From contig NC_133910.1 of the NCBI RefSeq assembly GCF_964199755.1, forward strand, positions 4,052,501 to 4,116,500: a stretch of DNA of 64,000 nucleotides, read 5' to 3'. Of this stretch, positions 44,121 through 56,643 are shown one piece after another. The position numbers and the translations under genes are program-made. Origin of the DNA: Larus michahellis (Eukaryota; Chordata; Aves; Charadriiformes; Laridae). Position 1 is the first letter of the stretch. Each line of letters opens with the position of its first letter. The notes under the pieces were generated by a model that ran no database searches, was not told the origin of the DNA, and saw nothing but the letters and a program-made list of their open reading frames with translations.

Positions 44121-44528
44121 ATCATAGCACAACCTGGGTTGGAAAGGACATCAAAAGATCATCTGGTCCCACCTTTTGTGGGGAAGGGAGCCCAGCTGAG
44201 ATTGTCCAGTTGCATCCTGAAAACCTCCAGCGTTGAGGACTCCACCACATCCCTGGGGAGGTTGTTCCAGTGACTGATTGCTCTCGCTGTAGAAAAATTC
44301 TGTCTTGTATGAAGATGAAACCCATCCTGATGTAACTTGTACCTGTTGCCCCTCGTCTTCTCCACGTGACTCCTTTGTGAAGTGAGAGCCTCCATCCTCT
44401 TTGTAGCTGCCCTTTAAGTACTGGGATACTGTGATGAGGTCCCTACTCCAGGGAGGATGGACCTAACTCCTTTGTTCTTTCCTCACTGGATGGGTTCTCC
44501 AGCCCACCGATGACCTTCAAAGCCCATC
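44121..44528 (-). mobile_element. CR1 LINE fragment, diverged subfamily
   Basis: It begins as the complement of a CR1 tail (AATCATAGCACAACCTGGGT) and contains GGGGAGGTTGTTCCAGTGAC and TTGCCCCTCGTCTTCTCCAC. The variant text (for example CAGTTGCATCCTGAAAACCT) marks it as a different, older subfamily from its neighbour 200 bases upstream. Confidence 0.9.
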
Positions 44529-47500
44529 TCTATTTTCTGCCTCCCCTCTCATCCACTGCTTGGTGACCGGGACTGGATGATGTTCTCCACCATGACCTGC
44601 TGAGGCCATCACTCTCTTGCAAGCCCTAAAATTTGGCTGGGTTACTCCTCTAAAGCTCAAGGGAGCTGCAATGGGGAACTCTTGCTGCGGGATTTCTGGT
44701 TGGGGAGCTGCTTGTGGAGTCCCCCCCCCTCCTGCCCTCCCTTCCATGGGGGTCTGCTCCTGGGAGGAGAAGGAAATGGTGTGGTTAATTAATGAGGTTT
44801 CAGCCGGAGCTGGTCTGCTCGGGGTTTTGGGGGGGTTTCCAAGGCCGTAGCTGTGCAGAGCTGTGCTGTGGTGGAGAAGTTGTTCTGGCTTGTTCCGAAT
44901 TACCATGGGCATCATGTAATGCGCCAAAATCGCTCTTCCCACAGGTGTCCCGCTCGATGCTTGCGGTTTGTCAAGTCTTTTGGTCAGCGTTGCCAGTCCA
45001 AAACATTTGAAGAGTTTGTCAAGGGACCCGATATTTGTTTCCCGAGTCTCGAGACGCAGATACGCGCTTCTGTGCTTATTTCCACAGGAAGCAGGTTCAT
45101 AAAACCTCTTTTCAGAGCAGCAGCAGAGCAGTTTCTGCCTAATTCCCGTGACTCCCAGAACGGGGGCTCAGGGAAAGCTCCAGCACGGTGCCAGCATTCA
45201 CCAGGTGGTGCACACCAGCTCGCTTGAGCTGCTCTGACTTGATTGAACAACCCAGCGCATTAAAGACTTTGCCAAGCAGTTAATTTGCAGGAGGCTTTCT
45301 CAGAAGCTTAACACCGGCATTAGCGCAAACACCCCTCCGCTAACGCGGCATCGTCCTTCCCGCAGGTCCTTCCTTGGATGTTTCTCCTCCAGGTCCCTCT
45401 CAGCATCCGCAATGAGGAGCTGAAGGTGATTCCCCCTTCTTAGACACATAGGATTTTATTTCTAGGCTTACTGAGCTCTGTCGCCTTTATTTTTACTGTT
45501 GTGTTGTTGTGTGTTTTGTTTTTGTTTTTTTTTTTTTTTTTTTTTTTTTAAGAAAAAGAAGGTGCGAACCCTGCAGATTGGCAGCTCCCCAGGCAGAGGG
45601 AGGCAGCTGGCGTTTTCTAGAGGCGCGATGCCCTTTGGGATGTGGGATGTACCTGGAAAGATGCTCGCACTGGGCTGCAGCTGGAGAACGCCTCTGCTGA
45701 TCCGAGCGTGCGCGGCGTCCCCCATGGCAGCGCAGCCTGCGAGGGCGTCGCTGCTCTTTTCCTGACACTGTCAAGTTCTTTGTAAATTAGTTCGTTATTT
45801 GAAAGACAGGAGTGATTAGTAAACCAACTGGCAGAGAACGGAGATGCGCTGGGAAGGGAATCTAGCCCCAAACATCAGAACTGGCTGGAAACATTTTCCC
45901 CCAACGTCTTTCCGGTGTGTTTTCAACACAAAAACGCACTTTCTGCAGTTGAGATGCTGAGATTTTTCTACATAAAATTTTCCCTTAGAAAAATATGTAG
46001 CTTTTCCATTGAGAAAACAGAAATAGAATATTCCACCGCAGGCCGGTTCAGCCCCAGTAAAGCCAGTCCCAGCTTGGGGAGGTCAGAGTACAGCCCAGGT
46101 GACATGAAATCTCCTCTCCTGGGGGGCTGCCTTGCCCCGCTCTGCTTCTCCCTCCTTATCCGGGTCGAGCAGGGTGGAGAGCGGGTCCATTAATCCCAGG
46201 ATTAATCACCTGCAAGGTGATGAAGGTCAATACTGAGCTCCCTCCAAATGAAATATGATGGTCCATTTCCACAGACCTCATTCGGATTGTTTCACTTGGG
46301 AAGAATGTCAGAATTTCTTCTTTTTTTTTTTTTTTTTTTTTTCTTTTTTCTAATCCAAAATACCTCAGTGAAATGCCTGGCTATTTTAAAACATCTTTTT
46401 TTTTTTTTTCTTCATTTTCTTTGCCAGCAGGTTTTTTTCTGCTCTGAGAGACGATGGATGGGGCAGGGGTATGTCAGTGTCTGATCACGACGGGGCACCG
46501 CGGCAAGCGGGGGGAAATGCTGGTGTCTGCCCTGGGCTGGGATTTCTCGTGTTTGACGGAGTTTGTTGAGCGCTGGGATCTCGCGCCAGGCTGGGGAGGG
46601 CTGAGCCCCAGGTACCCCAAAGGGTGAGCTTTGAAATATTCCTCCAGCGACTCACGTAAGGTGCTTTGCGTATTTCTCCGGCCAGTCTTGTAGGGTGGCA
46701 AAGAGCTGACGTGCAGGTTTTGGTGCTGGCGATGAGTTGGGGGGCAACGGTACCACCTGGAAAGGGAAGGCCAAACCTCCTGTAACTCGGCAAACTCCCA
46801 GCTTCTGGCACCGCTTTGGGGGGAGTCAACGTGGGCTGCTTTTCCCAGAGGTTGGGCGTTTGCCATTCAATGGCACGGTGACCTTCCTGCCACCGAAAAA
46901 AATGCGGGTCAGAGATGCCGCAGGCGAGAGCAGAGCGGTGGGGTGAGGCCGAAGCACGTTCCCACGGGGTGTGAGCCCATCCCCAGGCTGGTGTGAATCT
47001 TTGCGTGTGTGCGGAACCTCTTTTTGTTTTTTTTCCCCTTGCTCTAAGGAGTCCCAGAATCTGCATTTACGTTCAGTTGAGAGCTCCGCTCGGCGGTGGG
47101 GGACCCAGCCCTGGGGACGGGACCTGCTGCTGCAACACCTGGTGCTCCTGGTGGTGTTTAACGGCTCCAGATGGCAGGTGTGCAGGGTTCCCCCCCTCCT
47201 AAACCCTCTGGGGGGAAATTATAGGGGTTGGGCAGAGGTCAAACAGATTTAGCCCAGGGAAAACAGTTGATTTTTGTTACTTTCACCAGAGTGCAAATGA
47301 AGGTCAATTTTTTTTTTTTTTTTTAAATTTTTGGTCTTTTAAAATCATTCAAATTGCAGTTTCTTTTTTTTCTTAAATAAAAAAAAAAACCCACAACAAA
47401 ACAAACAAACAAAAAAAACCAAACCAGAAAGGTAATTAACTTTTATTTATTGAAAGCTGACTACCCTCCCGACTAGCATTATGCAGAGAGATGCTTCCCC

Positions 47501-47839
47501 ACTTGCAGAAGACGGCTGTGTTCTAAGTTGATACGTTGAGATAAAACATAAAATATTTCCATGGGTGCTTGGAGAAACAGGAGAAGCAGGTAGGTGATAT
47601 ATCGCAGCCACATCCTAGAGCACTTCAGAGCCCCAGACTCCTCCATGACAGACGCAGGGATAATCCCTCCTGCTGCTGTGGAGGAGGATGCAGCTGATGC
47701 TCATCGCAGCAGCCAGACCCAACCGCTCAGAGCTGGCAAGGAAAGCCAGGAGAGCATGGCGGGGGGACGATTTAGGGCAGAGAAGGGCACAGAATCTTTC
47801 ACACCAGCTCATCTGGATGGTTTTGATGGGAGAAGCTGG
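44529..47839. other. Unannotated intron/intergenic stretch
   Basis: I see no exon or RNA gene. T-runs lie at 45521-45551, 46320-46342 and 47308-47325, and an A-rich AAAC stretch at 47378-47425. The rest is unique sequence. Confidence 0.6.
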
Positions 47840-48032
47840 TCATAGAATGGTTTAGGTTGGGAGGGATCTTTAAGACCGTCCCATTCCACCCCCTGCCCTG
47901 GGCAGGGACACCTCCCACCAGCCCAGGTTGCTCCAAGCCCCGTCCAACCTGGCCTTGAACCCCTCCAGGGATGGGGCAGCCACAGCTTCTCTGGGCAACC
48001 TGTTCCCGTCCCTCACCACCCTCAGAGCAGTC
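47840..48032 (-). mobile_element. CR1 LINE 3'-end fragment
   Basis: Complement of the tail (GTCATAGAATGGTTTAGGTT) through CACCTCCCACCAGCCCAGG to TCTCTGGGCAACCTGTTCC. Same subfamily as the copy at 23488. Confidence 0.93.
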
Positions 48033-50299
48033 CAGTATCCCTACCTTTTTTTTTGGGTGGGGGAAGCTCTGGTTGCTAGGTGCCTGGTGCCCCGACGTGG
48101 AGAGCACCTGGGAGCAGAGAGCAGGTCGCCGGGGACAAGGTAAGGACTGAGCAGGTACCAAGAGCTCGCTGGTGCAGAGGCTCCACACACGTGTGTGCAA
48201 TAACAAACTCTATAATGGGAGATTGGTGGAAAATGAAACCTCCGTAGCCTTTGAAGCCAGGACGGAACGGGGAAGCGGTGGGGTGGGGTGGCCGTGACGT
48301 GCAGCAGGGCTGGGGCTCCCCGATTTTGTGCCCTGGCCCTGCTGCTGTTTCCCTGCCTGTGGGTTCCATGGGTAAAGCAGGGCGTGATGCTGGACCGATG
48401 CGTGCCTTTTCCCTTCCTCTAATGACATCTCTTTGCAAGACAAAATGCAGCCAGGCAGTAGATTATGTTCCATTAACTTTCTCTTTTCTTTTTTTTTTTC
48501 TTTTTTTTTCCCCCAAACCTGCTAGACATGATGTTTGATGAGCTGTTATTCTGCCAGCCTGCCGTCTTTTGTGCTTATCTGTTCCCTCTCTCCCTACCCC
48601 TGTGGGTGCCGATGTTTAGGCCGCTGCCGTGTCAGCAGAGCGCTCTGGCTTGTGACGGAGGAACGCGGGAGCCGGTGGGTGCCATGGTTTAGGCAGTGGG
48701 TTCGCTTGGAGCGGATCCCACCAGCTGGGGAAAAACGCCCTGCTGCAGTGCAAGAGCTGAGGACGACAGGACTTGTCCCAGAAAGATGTAAATAAGATGT
48801 AAATTGGAAGAGATATTTGAAGCAACCCCAGGCACGAAGATCATAGAGCCGTAGGGCAAGGAGAATTTATTGGGGTATTCTCCACGTGGTCACCACCACG
48901 CAGGACCCAAACCCGATGTGTTTTGGGGTATTTCTATGTCTCTGTACGAACGATGAAGTGTGTGTATATTTAGTGTTGAGTATGAGTCCATGCCACAGGT
49001 TCTGAGTGGAAGAGGTAAATTTTATTATTACTTTTTCCGCTTTCCTGCTGCTGAGCCTTTGTTTCTAAGCCGCGTTTTCAACGGCAGCTTCCAGGGGGAG
49101 TGGGAAATGCTTGATTAAAGAGGCAGGTTAAGCGAGCTGCCACCCAACGAGGGCATCTGCCGCACGGGAGCGAAACCTTTAGTTTAACGGAGTTGCATTA
49201 TTAATACTTTTCTGAAGTCCTTGAATGGATCAATTAAACAGCTGGGTTTTGCCTGTGGAAATGCTGGTCTTTGTTTTGGCAGACGGGGATGTACCGGGGC
49301 TGAGTGAGATGTTCTGTAATGAGAGCTATTAAAAGGTCGTTAGCGATGCAGAGGGGTTTTGAAGCTGGATGTCGGCAAGCTTTGCGTGAGCAGATTTTTA
49401 GCAACTCCTGTGCTCTTTTTTTTTTTTTTAAATTTTTTTTTTCTTCCCCCTCTTACTGAGGCATTTTGCTGGTTTTAACTTTGAGGGTGGCAAACTGAAA
49501 GGTTTGGGTGAGAGAGGACTGAGTCTCCATCGTGCCAGTGTTCCTCCTCGCCCTGGCCAGCGACTCGAGGACGCGGGGCCGAAAGTGAGCTGCAAAGAAA
49601 GAGGGAGAAAGAGAGAAAACCAGTGGCTGCGCAGGCTGTCCCTAGAGTTTGAGTGACTCCAAGAACAGCTTTCTTCCAGGGCAGGGCGGGTGGGGAAGGG
49701 ACTTTCATTCCTGGCAGCACGTGGTTTGTTTTAATTTCAGAAATCCCGTGTTTCTGCCTTGCAGCCTCGGAGCAAACCTGGGCAACCCAGCCCGGGGCTC
49801 CCTACCTCAACCTAAATGAGAAATTGCACCATTTGTTCCCGTTTCATGTTAATAACCGTGAGGTTTCGTACTCATTTGGGAGGAGAGAAGGGCCCGAGTT
49901 CCTCACACGGGAGTGTTGGAGCAAGACATCAGCCTGGGGCAGATTGCAGGTCCTGAGCTGAGCACCCCCCCGCCATGCTCCACAGGCAGCAAAAAAAGGC
50001 AGTGGGAAATTACCCCCAGCCTTTCTGCTGATGTGCTCCCTTGAGGATGGAAGCGTTGCAGGGACAAAAGCCAGGGCAGGTCACAGCTGCCTCAGACCCG
50101 CTCCCGGGGCTGGCGCTGAGGAGGACAGTGCTCCATCCCCCTTGCCCGTGGGAAATGCATGAGGGTGAGCGTGTGGTTAATCCCCCCCAAGCCACAGTTC
50201 ACATCCAGGTGCTTTCTGGTTGCTGTACGGTTTACACCAGCCCTTGGCATCACATCCCTCGGGGCTGTGGTCGGCTTCGATGGCTGTAAGTCGGATGCC
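48033..50299. other. Unannotated intron/intergenic stretch with AT-rich unique block
   Basis: An AT-rich unique block at about 49040-49340 (TAATACTTTTCTGAAG, ATGGATCAATTAAACAGCTG) may be a conserved non-coding element. An exon-like frame follows a good acceptor at 49765 (see findings). T-runs lie at 48487-48511 and 49418-49442. Confidence 0.5.
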
Positions 50300-50417
50300 A
50301 TCCTTCAAGGCCAGGTTGGATGGGGCTTGGAGCAACCTGGTCTAGTGGGAGGTGTCCTGGCCCAGGGGCTCAGGGTAGGGACCGGATGATCTTTAAGGTC
50401 CCTTCCAACCCAAACTG
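50300..50417 (+). mobile_element. CR1 LINE 3'-end fragment, interrupted tail
   Basis: CTTCAAGGCCAGGTTGGATG through GATGATCTTTAAGGTCCCTT to CCAACCCAAACTG. The usual ATTCTATG tail is missing because another CR1 begins directly after it. Confidence 0.92.
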
Positions 50418-50419
50418 CG

Positions 50420-51013
50420 TGGCCAGCAGGAGCAGGGAAGTGATGGTGCCTCTGTACTGGGCACTGGTGAGGCCTCACCTCGAGCGCTGTGTTCAGTTCT
50501 GGGCCCCTCTGTACGAGAGGGACATTGAGGTGCTGGAGCGTGTCCAGAGGAGAGCTACCAGGCTGGTGAGGGGTCTGGAGGCCAGGGCATATGAGGAGAG
50601 GCTGAGGGAGCTGGGCATGTTTAGCTTGGAGAAGAGGAGGCTGAGGGGAGACCTCATTGCCCTCTACAACTCCCTGAAAGGAGGGTGTAGAGAGGTGGGG
50701 GTTGGGCTCTTCTCCCAGGTGAGTAAAGACAGGTCCAAAGGAAATGGTCTGAAGTTGCGGCAGGGGAGGTTTAGGTTAGATATGAGGAAGAATTACTTTA
50801 CTGAAAGAGTGGTCGGGCACTGGAACAGCCTGCCCAGGGAGGGGGTTGAGTCACCATCCCTAGGGGTATTTAAGAAACGTCTAGATGTGGCACTTGAGGG
50901 CATGCTCTGGTGACAGCGATTGTAGGGGGGTTTTTTTGGTGTGTGTATGCTTGGACACGATGATCTCAAAGGTCCTTTCCAACCACGAAGATTCTATGAT
51001 TCTCTGATTCTCT
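50420..51013 (+). mobile_element. CR1 LINE fragment with open C-terminal reverse-transcriptase frame
   Basis: About 160 codons read the same CR1 region as at 21749, with blocks [37 protein letters not shown] and [19 protein letters not shown]. The 3' UTR contains a T/G-rich stretch (GGGGGGTTTTTTTGGTGTGT) and a tail of three ATTCT units. It sits head-to-tail on the older copy at 50300. It lacks the catalytic core. Confidence 0.95.
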
Positions 51014-51765
51014 GGTTGCCTGCTGGTTCAGCCATTGCTCCTGCTCCCTCGGGCTGGCTCGAACCCGGATGAAAGGTGGGAGCTCCCAGGCTGGCTGCCC
51101 ACCCCCGACCTGCTCCCAGCCCCGGGAGAGCCGCTTGCCCCGGCGCACTGAGGAGGAACCAAAGCGATGCCCAGCTCCCTGTGCGCCTCCGGCTGCGGGA
51201 AGCAAAAGTCGCCCTGCTGGGACCAGGCAGGTCTGGCAAACCCACCTCCATGCTTTAAAGGCGGAGGTCCACGATGGCTCGCTCCTTTGCAGGGTAAGCC
51301 TTTCAGCTGCTAAACTCGCTTTGAGCAAAAGCTTCTTCTGGTGCGTCTTTCTAAGGAGGAGATCAGGCGCCTGCCCAGCGTAAGCAGTTTTCTGAATACT
51401 TATTCATGGGTTCATTTTCTAATGCCTCGCTCATGGTTTTCCTCTCCAAATGAGTGGACTTTTGGGAATCCTGTACCTTCTGCAGTAAAAGTGCTGTTAA
51501 TTTTCTTCTGCAGCTCTGCTGGTTTTAATTGTAACCTCCCACGTTAGCTGTAACAACCCATATGTTCATTGTATATATTCTTTAATTTGCTGCTGGCCTA
51601 CCTCAAGGTTGGGTTGTGGTAGAGTTTCAGTTGCTGGGAGGACTTCAAATCCAGATGAGATGTTTTTCCTGAAGGGAAAGATATTTTTCCAAATTCAGAC
51701 ATGGGTGTTGATCTCAAAGCAGGGACTAACCTGGAGATCTCCTTGGGCATATTCTTTGTAGGACA

Positions 51766-51938
51766 CGGGATCACAGGGCATGCTCTAGTGGCAGAGACTG
51801 TAGGTTGGTTGTTTGTGGGGGGTTTTTGGGGGTTTTTTGGGGGGATTTTTTGTTTTTTGGTTTTTTTTGGTGTGTGTATGGTTGGACTCGATGATCTCAA
51901 AGGTCCTTTCCAAACATGAAGATTCTATGATTCTATGG
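51766..51938 (+). mobile_element. CR1 LINE 3'-end fragment with expanded T/G stretch
   Basis: GGCATGCTCTAGTGGCAGAG, then an unusually long GGGGTTTTTTGGGG-type stretch, then GACTCGATGATCTCAAAGG and the tail ATTCTATGATTCTATGG. Same subfamily as the copy at 50420. Confidence 0.92.
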
Positions 51939-52403
51939 TTTCGGGGTTTTTTTTCTGGCTTGAAAATGCATGAATAGGAGCAGATGCCATGCTCAGTGAT
52001 CAGTCTTGTACCATTTGATTGATGTTGATCGAGCAAAAGTGACCCAAAATTAAATGAAAACAGCAAAAATGCTGTGCCTCAGTTTATCCCAGGCACACTT
52101 GCTTTAGAAGGCAGCGCTTAGAAGTCATATACTTTTGTTCTTGTGATTTAATGATTTTGATATTATATTTTTCTCTCTTAAATATACAAGGCAGCTGTGG
52201 TTCTGAGTGGGCAGGGTGTGACTGTGCCCCAGAAGAACTACTGGTGTCACCGGGGCAGTTGCTTGCTGCCCTCTGGAAGAGCCGGGCTGGTGAGAAATCA
52301 ACTTTTATGGCTGTTGAGATATTGCGAGTCTGTTTAACATCACATGCAGCGGCAGGAGGTGTAGGGGAGGTGCATCACCCACATCCAGGAGCGGGAGATT
52401 GTT

Positions 52404-52490
52404 ATAGCATAATTCACCTTGGAAGAGACTTCTGGAGCTCATGGAGTGCAGCCCCTGCTCGAAGCAGGTCCATCTAGATCCGAGCCACCA
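52404..52490 (-). mobile_element. CR1 LINE tail fragment, degraded
   Basis: TAGCATAATTCACCTTGGAA, then GAGACTTCTGGAGCTCATGG, then CAGGTCCATCTAGATCCGAG follow the complement of a CR1 end with many substitutions. Confidence 0.7.
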
Positions 52491-55257
52491 AAAGGGCCAC
52501 CTGGAGATGACCGCTGCTGGGAGACACGAGTGGTGTTGCCAAAACTGCTCCTTTGTGTCTGGGCTGTTATTTCTGATATGTGCGGTCTGGTTTAGTTTAG
52601 CTTGGTCTTGAGCCTTGGAAAGAAGTGTCTGGGGTTACGTCAGACTGCAGCTTTCTCCTTTCAAGTACAAGGAGCCAACTGATACTCCAACGGGCAAAGG
52701 GGAAGGGGAGACAGGGCTGACGCACTCCAGGAGGCCCCAGGGTATGGAGGGAGCTCCAAGCCTTGCCGATACGGGAATTGCAACTTCCAAAGCAGCATTT
52801 AATTCCCACAAAGAAGGGAAGGAGGAGAGGGGGAACATCAGTAGCTGGAAGCTGATCCCAAACCGGGCGGTTGCGGCTCTGTCGGAGGCATTAAAGCACT
52901 GCAGGAAGGAGCATCCCGGTCTGTCCCAGCATGTTGTGCCGCTCTGTCTCCTCCCCAGCCCTTCATTTCAGCCGAAGGGACTCCCATGCCTTGCAGCTTC
53001 CTGCCTCTCCTGAGCCAAACATGTGCAAACGTGACCGTGAATCCCACCCTGGATGGTTTTTATACACACAGGCTGGTATTTCCTCCCGGCTCCCTCTCCC
53101 CCTGCACGGCCCCTTCACAAAGAACGGAGTCAGGCATCGCTTGTGACCTTGACCTCTGAACCTCTCCTCCCCTCCTCCCAAAATGTGAAGCATCTGGCAG
53201 GCATGTGCTGCCTGGCTGCTTGGTGGGGCTGGTGGAGCTGCAGGGATCTCACACAGGCTGTGGCTTGTCTCTGGGCTCCCTTGGCCCGCTCGCCCATCTG
53301 GGACGTGTTTGCTCTCCATCCCCGGCCTGGTGCCTGCTCCTGGTGTGGTGGCTGGTGGTGGGGACACCCTCCCTCTAGAAGTGATCCCCAAGAAGAGGGA
53401 TGGCTTGTCCATCCCCCTTCATTTCACGTTGCTCAGGAAAAGCTTCCTCCAGTGAAAGGGTCTGGTGGCTGCATTGGAAGTTATCAAGGGTTTGACCATC
53501 ACAGGGCAAGGAGTGATCCAAAATGACTCCAGCCTGTGAATACCAAGCCAGATCTCCTCTTGGTTCCTGTGTACTCCTGGCTCCCAAAAGGCTCAACGGG
53601 AGCTTGTTTTAGGGGACATTTTGAAGAGGGAACCAGCTAGTTCTGGTTAATCCCTTCCTGATGCCTCCAGCAGCCGTGATGTTGTGTTGTCTGAGCTTCA
53701 GACCAACACAAAGATACCCAGATGTCTCGTCCCCTGACTATGGCATGGTCCTCTCCTGACAGTGTAGGGGGAAGGGGGAGAGAGATTCTTCCTCTTCCAT
53801 GGGTGGTTCTGGGGTGTTGGGGATGATTCATCCATCCATGGAACCAGGAGGTCCATGAGATGCTTCCCACGGCCAGTGCTGGCCCAGAGGCAGCTGGGAG
53901 CTGAGGTATCCCTGTGCTTTGTAGCATGGAAGTGGTGAGGCAGCGGCAGTGCTTCAGGCAGGTAGAGGTTGGATCATAATCTCAGCAATCGCTGTGAGCT
54001 GGGGGGTCTCCCCCAGGCTGTTCCTCACCCAGGACCACTCTCTGGAGGTATCTCTTCAGGGGAAAGCGATGTATTTCTCTCTAGGATGGTTCACTGCAGA
54101 TGTGAGTTGTCACATCTTGCATCTGTGGGGCCAACCTGTGGGTGCATTTGCTGCTGTCAGAGAGAAGGTCTTGGGGCTGGTCAGGAGCAAGCAGAGGCCA
54201 GTAGGGGCTCTGCTGTGGGGCTGGTCAGACCAACCTGGTCATAGTATTGTGGGGAGATGGAAGCTGTCATCAGGGCTGGGGTGTGGGAGGTGGGCAACGG
54301 CTTCATCCTGGGGGTAGAGACGGACGGGATGGTTTTCTGGATGGGATAACAAACTCTTGGCTTAAAAAAAATAACATGAAGTTTGAAAAGAATAAGTAAA
54401 AAATCACCTCTGAACCTTTGCATTCAACTTTTCATGCTTGAACCATTAGCAGTCAGGTTTTCCAAGCTTTTCTCTATAGCTGTGAGGCTCCGGAAGGTTA
54501 ATTAAAGAGAGGTTCAGAGCTGTTCAGGAGCCCAGCAGTTGGAGCATTAAGTCTTTGTCTGCGTCAGCAAGTTGTGTGCTCTACCAAGAGCAGATCCGCA
54601 GAGCAGCAGGTCCAAGGCCCCCGTGTCCACTCTAGACGGGCTCTGTGCTTTTTACCTTGGCCTGGGCTTGGATTCTCAGTCCACGGGATACTCTCCATGT
54701 GGGAGAACATTAAATGTCCTCCACAGCACTTCTTCTGGCTTAGACATCAGAAAAGCGTCGTTTGTGCGGTCCAAGACTGCTCTGCAGTGTACGCTAAAGC
54801 ACAGTAAGTGGGGAGGGTTGGGGCGTTCACCCTGAAATGCCTTCCTGATCCTAATTAAAATAACTTGTGCGTTGTCTTTTATCATTTGCTGTGTTTATTT
54901 CCCCCCTTCAGAAACAGTCTGCAGAAGCACGTTGTGAACACGTCTCTGCTGCAGCTCGGTAGAGTATGGACTAACGTTGTCCCAGGGGAGCCCTTTTCAG
55001 CCGTCCCCTCTGAAGGAGATAGGAAGCGTGGAGGTCCTCGCTGCACTCTCGTGTCTTTAAAGAGGTGCAAGGATGGCAGAGCTAATTTTCAAGCAACTTC
55101 TCATTATTGGCGTTAAGATTTGCTCCCGACCTGTGAATCTTAAATGACAGAGAGGCCCCGGGGCTCCCTCCCGCCTGCGAGGGTGACTCACGGTGCGGTG
55201 GCAGACGTGCTCTGGCTTGTAGGAGTGCTCTGTGCTTTGTGGAGCACACGTGCAGCA
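52491..55257. other. Unannotated intron/intergenic stretch
   Basis: Mostly unique and moderately GC-rich sequence. No exon, RNA gene or repeat was recognised with confidence. Confidence 0.6.
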
Positions 55258-55690
55258 CACAGAACCACGGAATGGTGGGGGTTGGAAGGGCCCTCTGGAG
55301 ATCACCCAGTCCCACCCCCGGCCAGAGCAGGGTCACCCAGAGCAGGTGGCACAGGAACGCCTCCAGGCAGGGTTGGAATGTCTCCAGAGACGGAGACTCC
55401 CCCACCTCTCTGGGCAGCCTGTGCCAGGGCTCTGCCACCCTCACAGCAAAGAAGTTCCTCCTCATGTTGAGGTGGAGCTTCCTATGGTCACGTTTGTGCC
55501 CGTTACCCCTTGTCCTGTTGCCGGGCACCACTGAGCAGAGCCTGGCCCCATCCTCCTGACACCCCCCCTTTCAGTATTTATCAGCGTTGATAAGATCCCC
55601 CCTCAGTCGTCTTTTTTCCAGACTGAAAACACCCAAGTCCCTCAGCCTTTCTTCATCAGAGAGGTGCTCCAGTCCCCTCAGCATCTTGGC
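55258..55690 (-). mobile_element. CR1 LINE fragment
   Basis: The complement of a CR1 end begins CACAGAACCACGGAATGGTG. It is almost base-for-base the same as the copy at 62113 until about 55687, where the two diverge. It includes the complement of the C-terminal reverse-transcriptase block. Confidence 0.95.
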
Positions 55691-56317
55691 ACCCACACGC
55701 ACGTCTCCCTGGGCAGGGGGGTGACTCCTTGGCTCGAGCCTGGCTGCGGCATCGCGGTACCCTCCTGGCCAGTGCTGGCCATGCAGAGCCCCGTCCCAGC
55801 TCCCCGGGGCTCTCCCCACCCGGTGAGATGTGAGAAAACAAACCTTGCTCTTTTTCACAGCACACGGTTGCCTTTTCCCTACTTTAATCTCCCTGAATGT
55901 GTTTTTATTTCATTTTTATATTCCTTTCAGGCTTTTGCTGGGATTCCCACAGGGCCTGGGCAAGGCGGGTAGGGGATGCTGATTGGAAACAGAATAGGAC
56001 TGGAAATAACCGAGATAAATGGCCTGATAAAACAGCCAGAGCCTGGCTGATGTGCAAAACCAGCGTGGGACTGTCCTCGCCCCTTCCTCCCTGCTTGGAG
56101 AGGGCTTGAGCCAACCAGGAACCAGCCCACTCCTATTAATTGCTCCTCTTTTTTAAATTTATTTTATTTTATTTATTCTTTCTCTCTCTTTCTTAATGCC
56201 AGTGCACAAACGTTGCTGCAGAAAGCAGGGCTTAATGCAGCTCAAGCCCTGGCTTGTAAGCAGCCTGAAGAAGGCCCCTCTATTTGGTGGAGTTGTGCAA
56301 GGTGAGGTCTTGGTCCA

Positions 56318-56643
56318 TCAAGTCCCTGAAACGAGGGTGTAGAGAGGTGGGGGGGTCGGTCTCTTCTCCCAAGCAACAGGCGATAGGACATGAGGAGATG
56401 GCCTCAAGTTGCACCAGGGGAGGTTTGGGATGGATATTAGGAAAAATTTCTTCATCGAAAGGATTATCAAGCATTGGAACAAGCTGCCCAGGGAAGTGGT
56501 GGAATTGCCATCCCTGGAGGTATTTAAGCCGGGCAGACGTGGTGCTGAGGGACATGGTTCAGTGGTGGTTTGGGCAGCGTTATGTTGATGGATGGACTTG
56601 ATGATCTTAAAGGTCCCTGCCAACCTAGATGATTTTATGATTA
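56318..56643 (+). mobile_element. CR1 LINE 3'-end fragment
   Basis: Begins GAAACGAGGGTGTAGAGAGG and runs to GATGATCTTAAAGGTCCCTG and a degraded tail (GATGATTTTATGATT). The frame is broken. Confidence 0.93.
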
